Of a stretch of DNA of 64,000 nt, positions 47,901-52,957 are shown piece after piece. The notes beneath the pieces were generated by a model. It did not search any database, was not told where the DNA came from, and was given only the letters and a program-made list of their open reading frames with translations. Source of the stretch: Gordionus sp. m RMFG-2023 (lineage: Eukaryota; Nematomorpha; Gordioida; Chordodea; Parachordodidae); contig NC_088776.1 of NCBI RefSeq assembly GCF_954871325.1, positions 58,924,954 to 58,988,953 of the forward strand. Direction: 5' to 3'. Each line of letters begins with the position of its first letter. Within the stretch, counting starts at the first letter, position 1. A program made the position numbers and the translations under genes.

Positions 47901-50283
47901 ATGTTTTTTTTATTTTCATCTATGATGATGTTAAATTTAGCCCATATTTCAGATTTTAAATTATTATTTGTATTTCTAAAAGAATAAATATTATTTTTAA
48001 TTTTATTAATTATATCATCAGTATTTTGTGCCATGATATTCTTTTATTTGATTGTTTTGGTAAATATTCTAAAAATTTAGATATGAATTATAAAAAATAT
48101 ATATTAATAATACTTGAATATTGGGGCTTATTTAAGATATTCCTTTATTTGATTGTTTTGGTAAAATATGTTGTAAAAATTTAGATATGAATTATAAAAA
48201 AATATATTAATACTTTGAATAAATTTGCAGGAAATTAATAATTAGATCGATCTGTGGGTGTTAGGTAGTGTTAACCATCACCCAATATTATATTAATCAT
48301 AACTATAATATAATATAATCTTATAACCATTAACTCATAATGTAAAAATTTTTATAAAAAATATTAAGGCCCGGCCCGGCGGATATATTTAAAAAACAAT
48401 TCTTTAGGCCCGGCCCGGATATATTTTAGAAAAATTTATATTACGGCCCGGGCCGGGGTATACTTAAAAGATCTCTGAATGATACGGATACACTTACCGA
48501 CTAAACGACAGATGCAATTTTTTTTTAAAAAAAATACAATTTTATTTTGTATTTATAAGGATAAAATTATGGACGCTATATAAAATTTTTGATAAAAACA
48601 CATAAAAAATCAATACAACGTTATACATCATTAACCTTTTTAAAATTAAAATTCTATAATTTTTTTCAGGTAAATGTCTTTATTTTTTTTTCGAAAAAGT
48701 ATTCGTGACAATCAGAGATAGTATTGTTAAAAAGCCCGATTCGCCATTTTTAAAAAAAATCACCCGATTAAGATATTAGCCAAAGATTTGGCAAAAATAG
48801 AGGTCAATTACATATAATAATACCTAGACTGAACGATGCATTCATTAAAAGTGTACATCAATGAAAACAGCTGGGGAAGCCATTTTGATTACCAATATGA
48901 TTATTAAAAATATTTAAAAGAGAGGTCTGAACGCAAATTTTATTAAAAAATTGCCTGATCATCGAGATAAATAAGGAAGCATGTTATCAATTTAATAGTA
49001 GTTTTTTTTTAACATGAGAATAATTACTATATTGGTTACCAATATAGCGGGTCCAGCTGATTTGCATTCAACGACGCTTTCAAATGCCTTATTATGAATG
49101 AATCGTCAGTCTAGGTATTATCATATGTCATTGATAGAGGTCCAAACCGTTCTGCCATATATGAGGAAAGATCTCCGGGCTTACATTATTTATATTAAAG
49201 TTCTCAAATCGAATCGACCGGAAATAGGGATGTTTAAAAACCCTAATTCAGAGGCTAAAATAAAATAATTCAAATACGTTAAAATACTACTGTCACTCAC
49301 CAATTGTTCCTAAAAGTAAAGAATGAATTTTTTTTTCTATCAGGAACATAATAATTTATTAATAAATAATTTAGGTACAACAAAATTCGATTCTTTCATC
49401 CCCTGGAAACAAGCAGAATTCGTGAGGGCGGCGAGAATTCCTAAAGACATAACAAAATTAAGAGACATCTTAAGTCATTATGATCCACTGCGCAAATTTC
49501 ATACTGGTCATTTTTCTTTTTATCATTGTACTCTAATTTTGATATACTTTTTAAATAATATTGTCATTTGAGGTAAGAGATACTCCGTGAAAATATTTTG
49601 TGGAAGGGAATTTTTAAGCCCCGGATCATAATGATTTTTTTTTATTGAAGGGAAAAGATATTCATATGTCTAGTAGTTCGAGAAAAAATTGCGTACTTCT
49701 GGCAAGGCCCATACAAATATTTTGAACGAGTTGTCAGCCCAAGAGTATTTTCTCTCGGGCGCTAACCTCTAATAGTCAGATGAATAAAAAATTTTCAAAA
49801 ATTCCAGCCTAACCTGGATTTTGTGCCTAAAAAAGTAAATTAAAGCCTGGCCCAGCCATATTCATTTTACTGTTTTGAGACTAAAATTATTATTTTATTT
49901 TTTTAAAAAAATATGCAAGCATTTTAATAATTATCGCAAATACTTTTTTTAAAAAAAATTGTTCGCGAACAGATAATACGGATCCGAAAGAGATGAAGAT
50001 TCAATACTTGAACTTCTTTTACAACCATTACTACGACTTTGATTACAACTATACCTACGACACCAAATACAGGTACATGGAATCCGTAGTTCCTAGCGTT
50101 ATGGCGGACCCATCCTGGAGACTGTTTCAGGCCAACGAATTCGGCGAAGAGACCGATTATGCAGATTATGACGGACAATACGACGCAAGATACGAGGGAG
50201 GGCAATACGACGGAAAATATGAATATGATAAAGCCGGACCATATTATGTGAATGATAAAGCTGGTGCATATTACACGAAATAA
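25338..50283 (+). CDS. Lectin-EB receptor: signal peptide, C-type-lectin-like domain, eight EB modules, TM, Tyr-rich tail
   Basis: This is a complete 16-exon model. Exons: 25338-25410, 27789-27955, 28770-29049, 30505-30642, 31805-31924, 33202-33348, 33880-33999, 34874-34990, 36321-36449, 38042-38161, 40329-40457, 41372-41493, 42042-42204, 46318-46443, 49375-49506, 49973-50283. They sum to 2394 nt, or 797 codons plus TAA. All introns are GT-AG. All are phase 1 except the two phase-0 introns inside the lectin domain and inside the juxtamembrane region. Each choice of splice site was fixed by agreement of phase with the neighbouring exon. The product is a type I cell-surface protein with an extracellular lectin-fold head on a stalk of EB modules and a cytoplasmic tail dense in tyrosines. 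Head, EB stalk, helix and tail suggest recognition plus phosphotyrosine signalling, such as a phagocytic or adhesion receptor; that role is inference. I know no named family with this combination. Introns carry at least ten transposon copies and three long microsatellites. Confidence 0.82.
25622..26610. repeat. Cluster of small MITEs in receptor intron 1
   Basis: At least five palindromic elements lie side by side. Short TTA/TAA-bounded elements with gcattcacagttagcg-like ends lie at about 25640-25705, 26086-26175 and 26340-26445. Longer elements have aaggcctaatttacagtaaa-type ends: one spans about 25712-26085, with degraded relatives at about 26180-26335 and 26450-26600. A relative of the longer type lies at 22552-22755. 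The two kinds alternate and share boundaries, as if each inserted at the edge of the other. Confidence 0.6.
27789..29049 (+). other. C-type-lectin-like domain over exons 2 and 3
   Basis: Exon 2 gives CPDSYVYNKRAIECWRYENQ and LLTWKENEEACKNDA, the usual CTLD opening with its first two cysteines, W.eN/A and third cysteine. Exon 3 gives NSWVDVLGN at the WIGL position, then MFITGEPFMTFYDCVRI and AYPCTEKLSLFCAID with the conserved end cysteines. The Ca-dependent sugar motifs (EPN/QPD and WND) are absent: GEPF and DGAFVAYPC stand in their places. Ligand binding, if any, is therefore probably not classical Ca-dependent sugar recognition. The two exons join in phase 0. Confidence 0.8.
29690..30215 (+). 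mobile_element. Tc1/mariner-superfamily transposase relic
   Basis: Translation in shifting frames shows a helix-turn-helix transposase N-terminus: QAKRFLKEFPN..., then LNRLIAKIV, then LSSTHRTIRRVSGENGIWQT followed by SVHRIIHTEL. The block THRTIR..S...G....SVHRII.xDL is characteristic of IS630/Tc1/mariner-type proteins. A short later piece (FTDEKL) matches the region around the first catalytic Asp. Many stops and frame changes make it dead. It lies in the intron between exons 3 and 4 of the receptor gene. Confidence 0.7.
30332..30428. mobile_element. TTA-flanked MITE (PIF/Harbinger-like)
   Basis: The left end agtgttaatagttagcgtaaa and the right end gcgaattcgcgttaaacatg are inverted. TTA precedes the left end and TTG follows the right. 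It ends 76 bases before the first EB exon. Confidence 0.6.
31965..32645. mobile_element. hAT-type MITE, 681 bp, CAGGGATCC ends
   Basis: It starts cagggatccaaaccgaa and ends with the inverted ttcggtttggatccctg. Flanks are tatctgta (31956-31963) and tatcagta (32646-32653), a 7 of 8 match, with one extra C at the left boundary. An 8-bp duplication and CAG..CTG ends fit the hAT superfamily. There is no coding capacity. It begins 40 bases after the donor of EB module 2. Confidence 0.85.
32746..33158. repeat. TTTC/TTCC pyrimidine microsatellite before an EB exon
   Basis: CTTT units (with CTTTATT interruptions) pass into about 230 bases of near-perfect CTTC units. The tract is pure pyrimidine on the sense strand of the receptor gene and ends about 43 bases before the acceptor of EB module 3 (exon start 33202). 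Confidence 0.97.
33878..33892 (+). promoter_or_regulatory. NAGNAG tandem splice acceptor at EB module 4
   Basis: The acceptor reads tatatagcagca. Splicing after the first AG (exon start 33880) or the second (33883) keeps the frame and differs by one residue. Such tandem acceptors are commonly used alternatively. Confidence 0.5.
35082..35456. repeat. Inverted GAAGA / TCTTC microsatellite with a GGAAA centre
   Basis: A purine arm of GAAGA units (about 35083-35245) is followed by GGAAA units (about 35247-35305), then a pyrimidine arm of TCTTC units (35306-35455). The two outer arms can pair as a hairpin of about 150 bp. It lies in the intron between EB modules 5 and 6. The order of the interruptions is not mirror-symmetric between arms. 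Confidence 0.9.
35601..35770. mobile_element. GC-ended hAT-like MITE fragment
   Basis: It begins gagatctgcaaaggtaggcc followed by cggcccgaaccc, and has ggattcgggccgagccggct near the other end. The terminal words match the CAGAGACCTGCAGAGG family at 47102. It lies in the same intron as the neighbouring microsatellites. Confidence 0.55.
35918..36168. repeat. TTCC tetranucleotide microsatellite
   Basis: About 62 TTCC units with two TTCTTTCC interruptions lie in the receptor intron, ending about 150 bases before the acceptor of EB module 6. Confidence 0.97.
36579..36918. mobile_element. CAATG MITE copy 2 with perfect 8-bp duplication
   Basis: The element starts caatgacatatataatacct and ends atatgtcattg. 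It is flanked on both sides by tatattcc (36571-36578 and 36919-36926), a perfect 8-bp target duplication. The interior (gctggacccgccattttggt, aagatggcgtctccag) is close to copy 1 at 2415-2746. It lies in the intron between EB modules 6 and 7. Confidence 0.93.
41221..41325. mobile_element. GC-ended hAT-like MITE fragment
   Basis: The words ggcccgacccggcccggccc and gacctgcacaggtctc match the terminal region of the family at 47102. It lies about 50 bases upstream of receptor exon 12. Confidence 0.5.
41372..42204 (+). other. Juxtamembrane ectodomain over exons 12 and 13
   Basis: About 95 residues lie between the last EB module and the membrane helix. They include MIPELQHIFMKSEEEDFQRL, EVSKEIERFFVEKVRIRI and DVLLFGREDVRVVSIK. 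Helix then beta-strand character (FF.EKVRIRI...VRVVSI) is reminiscent of a SEA-type juxtamembrane fold, but the GSVVV cleavage motif is not seen and I do not claim it. Exons 41372-41493 and 42042-42204 join in phase 0. The intron contains a MITE (41692-41873). Confidence 0.65.
41692..41873. mobile_element. GTGTTGTTAAACGGC-family MITE
   Basis: It starts gtgttgttaaacggctcgtt, preceded by TA, and carries the right-arm word ggctaaaatattgagtta. The right terminus is lost. It lies in the intron between receptor exons 12 and 13. Confidence 0.7.
42354..42563. mobile_element. GTGTTGTTAAACGGC-family MITE
   Basis: It starts gtgttagtaaacagctcgat and ends aagccgtttaacgatac, inverted. It lies in the intron after receptor exon 13. 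Confidence 0.7.
43518..45327 (-). mobile_element. hAT transposon relic with 8-bp duplication and transposase C-terminus
   Basis: The ends are caggcgcgtacgcagg and, inverted, cattggcgtacgcagc. Both flanks read ttgatttc (43510-43517 and 45328-45335), a perfect 8-bp duplication typical of hAT. On the minus strand, fragments of the transposase C-terminal half remain: ACQTRSSLRHQAVTAFMELE, then IKEIRANVDEEFHILYVI, PRLAARQAHR and SVEEYYK, the last resembling the hAT dimerisation region. The N-terminal half is missing and the frame is broken. A GC-ended MITE (43963-44297) sits inside. It lies in the intron before the membrane exon. Confidence 0.85.
43963..44297. mobile_element. GC-ended hAT-like MITE nested in a hAT relic
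   Basis: Its right end, read on the minus strand, is cagagccttgcagaggtacc, then atttgcaggactaggccc, matching the ends at 9691 and 47102. The core aaaccaaatatttgaaatcg is shared with 9465-9691. It lies within 43518-45327, so it jumped later. Confidence 0.75.
45640..45871. mobile_element. hAT-type MITE, 232 bp, perfect 8-bp duplication
   Basis: It starts cagcgtctacatga and ends with the inverted tcatgtagacactg. Both flanks are gaggtcac (45632-45639 and 45872-45879). The interior is rich in C tracts on this strand (ccccccaaaaaatacccta). No other copy is in the window. It lies in the intron before the membrane exon. Confidence 0.92.
46318..46443 (+). other. Transmembrane exon 14 of the lectin-EB receptor
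   Basis: It encodes HQEERNNN then LIIAIGAGTVILIVLVGIIV and TLQYK: an uncharged segment of about 22 residues with a GxG pattern, preceded by charged residues and followed by polar ones, as in a type I helix. It is phase 1 on both sides. A frame continuing past the donor reads into low-complexity Lys/Asn sequence and is not coding. Confidence 0.8.
46646..46911. mobile_element. Palindromic MITE with about 60-bp inverted ends
   Basis: The left arm tttaaccggaaatggattct then agtatgtgtagagtatttac is repeated inverted at the right (gtaaatactctacacatgct, then agaatacatttccggttaaa). The target duplication is unclear. A degraded relative with gcatgtgtagaaaacctact lies near 50740-50880. It lies in the intron after the membrane exon. 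Confidence 0.75.
47102..48477 (-). mobile_element. hAT element with GC-rich inverted ends and a BED-finger remnant
   Basis: The ends are cagagacctgcagaggcacc and, inverted, cagagatcttttaagtatac. Both continue into repeated ggcccggcccgg words over about 180 bases (left) and 110 bases (right). Flanks are ggtgatat and aatgatac, matching at the five central bases with only transitions elsewhere, an aged 8-bp duplication. On the minus strand it encodes a BED zinc finger (47759-48034) but no catalytic domain, so it is an internally deleted, non-autonomous derivative. It lies in the receptor intron after the membrane exon. Confidence 0.82.
47759..48034 (-). CDS. BED-type zinc finger, N-terminal remnant of a hAT transposase (91 aa)
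   Basis: The frame opens with ATG at 48034 and ends at a TAA at 47759-47761. It contains SEIWAKFNIII followed by VQCKNCSSILSYNYKHGTSH and LKRHKC: C-x2-C, then H-x3-H, the BED finger used by hAT transposases to bind the element's ends. The whole catalytic and dimerisation region that should follow is absent. The open frame is intact, so a short DNA-binding peptide could be made and could act as a repressor of related elements; that is inference. Confidence 0.75.
   Translation of the reverse strand: MAQNTDDIINKIKNNIYSFRNTNNNLKSEIWAKFNIIIDENKKNIGYVQCKNCSSILSYNYKHGTSHLKRHKCDGKSMKINNFFYTLKTFL
48721..49245. mobile_element. Older MITE (GTGTTGTTAAACGGC relative) interrupted by CAATG MITE
   Basis: The left part, attgttaaaaagcccgattc through gatttggcaaaaatagaggt, and the right part, ccaaaccgttctgccatata through tctcaaatcgaatcgacc, are the two halves of one element. 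The words around the break (gctaatagaggg...aaggtttagac) are continuous in the copy at 41692. Confidence 0.6.
48805..49133. mobile_element. CAATG MITE copy 3 with perfect 8-bp duplication
   Basis: It is in opposite orientation to copies 1 and 2. It begins caattacatataataatacc and ends tatcatatgtcattg. Both flanks read atagaggt (48797-48804 and 49134-49141), a perfect 8-bp duplication. It is inserted into an older MITE (48721-49245). Confidence 0.93.
49375..50283 (+). other. Cytoplasmic tail exons 15 and 16, tyrosine-packed
   Basis: Exon 15 (49375-49506) is basic and contains HYDPL, a YxxL/I-type site. Exon 16 (49973-50283) has about 20 tyrosines in 102 residues, as in FFYNHYYDFDYNYTYDTKYR and then a degenerate repeat DYADYDGQYDARYEGGQYDG followed by KYEYDKAGPYYV and a final KAGAYYTK. 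Many tyrosines have acidic neighbours (DY, EY, YD), the type of context favoured by tyrosine kinases. No ITIM or NPxY was found. The acceptor tttag|gt at 49375 was chosen over the nearer-consensus tatcag at 49343, which would hit a stop in the required phase. Confidence 0.75.
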
Positions 50284-50493
50284 ACATGATAGATCAAAAT
50301 ACGCGTGGAAATTTATCATAAATGGAACTGTCTATTAGTCGATGTTAGAATATTTTCGAAAAGAAAACGTACATAAAAAAAATCAAATTGTGTTAATTAT
50401 TTTTATATATGGATCTAGACTTTGAATAACTTTTCAAAACTTATTGATAAGTGACGTATTTTTTTATATATTTCTTTTTGAAGTAAAATTTGG

Positions 50494-50499
50494 AATAAA
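50494..50499 (+). terminator. Poly(A) signal of the lectin-EB receptor gene
   Basis: AATAAA lies 211 bases after the stop codon, with a second AATAAA near 50511. Confidence 0.45.
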
Positions 50500-52869
50500 T
50501 CAAAAAAAATAATAAATTCGTGACTTTATAAAATAATTAAACAGAGATTTACCGATAATATATTATTAAGCGATGCCGAGACTCATTCTATTACTATCCG
50601 ATATCCGGTGGATATCGCCGAAACTACCAGTATACAGCAGATACTGCCCCAGCATCCGGCCGATATCACCGAGATGAAATACAGATACAAGAAAGTTAGA
50701 AACAAGGTGCCGTCAATTTTTCCAACTTTGAATCAGCATGTGTAGAAAACCTACTCTACGATTTTTAGAAAATTTTGCTATAACTTTTGAAACTAATAGA
50801 ATTTATAACAGTCTTAAAATGACTCAAAAGTTACGGGTAAAATTGTGCGAAATTCATAGGGTAGGTATTCTAAACTAGATTTTTGCACTAGTTGTAGGAC
50901 TTGGTTCGTACCTTTTACAAAGGCCATAATTTTTTGAAAATTTACACGGCCCGGTGCTATAATTATTTTTAAAATTATACGAAATCTCAGGCCAGGTTGT
51001 TATAAGATTTACGAATAGTCCGCCCCGACATGTTAAATTTTGTTTGGAGGAATTTTCCGGCATCTCATATGTGTATCTAATTTTTTTTCCCCCCAATGTC
51101 AATTAATAATAACTCTTATATCTCTTCTCAACGGCAATTCATTTCTACAACAACCGTTTTTGTATCTGTATAAGTGTATTTTGTAATTGCATATCATAAA
51201 TAAATTGTATAATTTTTTGTGAATTTAATTATATTATTTATAGATTTCGTATTTTAATTGGACATCTCTGAGAATACTAAGAAATAAGCATGCTGTGTAA
51301 TCTATTTTCAAATAGTAAAAATCATACATTTAACTTGAAATCCATAAAAAAAAATGTTAATGCCCGGGCCTATTAAAATACGAAAAATCAGAGATTCACT
51401 AGCCCATGACTGATATTTTATGTGTAAATTGTCCGGGCCAGACCCACGTGCTATTGAATGGGACAAGACTTTGCAAAATATCAAATATGGGGTCTTTCTC
51501 GGTTTTTTAGTACTATCAGATGCATAATCTGAAGGGTGAGAATGTTGCCTGCTGCTATCAATGGCGGTTGCTACGTTTATCCAGCTTTGCCATAATCATT
51601 ATTACCTTAAGGAGAAAGGCATTGGACGCAGGAGATGTATCGTGCAAAAAAATCTTATTATAGAATATTATAACGACATTTATATATATATAATATATAA
51701 GTAAATCCTTATTTTTAATTGACAGGGAGAATAGCTGAAAAACAAGTAATGAGGCCAAGTGTGGCGTAAAATAAAATCCCTGTCAATATTAAAATTAGAG
51801 AAGGAGATACCCCAGAGAAATCAAACTCGACTTTGGGAGCATAGTTAGATTATTGCGCAATTATTGTTAAACCTAGATTTTTTTGGCCTAAAATTATCAA
51901 CTCTTTAAAAAATATTGCTAATTTGAAGAGAGCATAAACTAAGTGGCCCCAGGGCTTATTAGATTTTCTTATGACATATATGTAGAAACTTAACCGCATT
52001 CGCCGATTTTTTTTAGCTATTAACAATACGTAGGAGATAAGAGTAGCTGCGCCGAAGCAACGCCTAAGGATGTTTGATACCACTTAAGAGAGGACATAAT
52101 ATTTTAGCCCAGCAAAAAACAGGATATGTGCTAGGTTTAGTTTTATTTATATAAATAGGCTGTGACTATTCGGATGGCCATGACAGCTATATGCCTTTGT
52201 CTAAAACCGTATTTTCCATGGCATAAAGCATTTTGGATCTTAGACGAGGTTCTGAAGAGTTTAAAACTCTGTTAAAGACATAGGAAAAAAAATGGTAACA
52301 ATAAATAAACCCTCTAAAAGTAAAATAAAATACGTTTGTTAGAATCATTTTCTGTAAATTCCAATATAGAGCCTATTTGCGGTTCCTATAAAATTAAAAA
52401 GGGTGGTTATAAATTCTGGTTCCTAGATTTTTATTCCTGTTCCAAACTAATTTTTTATATATGTATCAGTGCCAGATAATGGCTTTTTACTTGGCAACAT
52501 TGGGGTATCGGTGCAACTTTGATACGTTATCTATGCCTGATTATTATTATACAGTTTTCGTTTTGTATTGGCCAATATTTTAAAGTCTGGGCTTAATAAA
52601 AGCGCCATTAAGGGTAGCAAATCATCCTATTCTTTCCTATTTCTATTTCTATAAAATATTGTATATGACATATTGTATAGTCATTTCTTGGGAGGGGATT
52701 GTCAACTATTTTATTCCCGAATTCATAAGAGAAAAGAATCAAACTACACTTTATAATAGATAATTTTAATAATATTTAACGTATATTAGACATTTCAAAC
52801 ATAAAATTTATAATTTTCTTTTGATTTTCAGAATTAATTGTATAAAAACGTAAAAAGAATCACATTTTC
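50500..52869. other. Tail-to-tail spacer, no gene recognised
   Basis: It contains a doubled word tatccggtggatatcgccga / catccggccgatatcaccga (50600-50680), a degraded MITE (about 50740-50880) and GC-rich hAT-like fragments (about 50945-51020 and 51360-51440). From 51450 to 52860 I see no gene or clear repeat. Confidence 0.45.
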
Positions 52870-52875
52870 TTTATT
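52870..52875 (-). terminator. Poly(A) signal of PAICS (minus strand)
   Basis: TTTATT on the + strand, AATAAA on the minus strand, lies 83 bases beyond the PAICS stop codon. Confidence 0.5.
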
Positions 52876-52957
52876 TAGTATCATTCTGTTGATTAGATTA
52901 AAGTTTATATTATGTAGATTTTCGATAAAATGGGTAATACATATATCCTCTTTTTTT

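Larger units (their letters stand above)
47045..48515 (-). repeat. tRNA-derived sequence (SINE head or tRNA pseudogene) split by a hAT element
   Basis: On the minus strand, the part right of the hAT gives tgtcgtttagtcggtaagtg, which resembles a D-arm/A-box. The part left of it gives gatgtcggttcgaatccagc, with a perfect B-box core ggttcgaatcc. Rejoined, the two boxes lie at normal tRNA spacing. The acceptor stem does not pair convincingly, so I favour a tRNA-derived SINE or dead tRNA over a functional gene. Confidence 0.55.

Noticed and set aside
49323-49374. Extending receptor exon 15 upstream to the acceptor at 49343
   Set aside because: That acceptor meets a stop codon two codons later in the phase required by exon 14; the acceptor at 49374 fits.
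49924-50319. Minus-strand frames opposite the receptor's last exon
   Set aside because: They are shadows; the plus-strand frame continues the receptor in phase and ends with a stop and a poly(A) signal.
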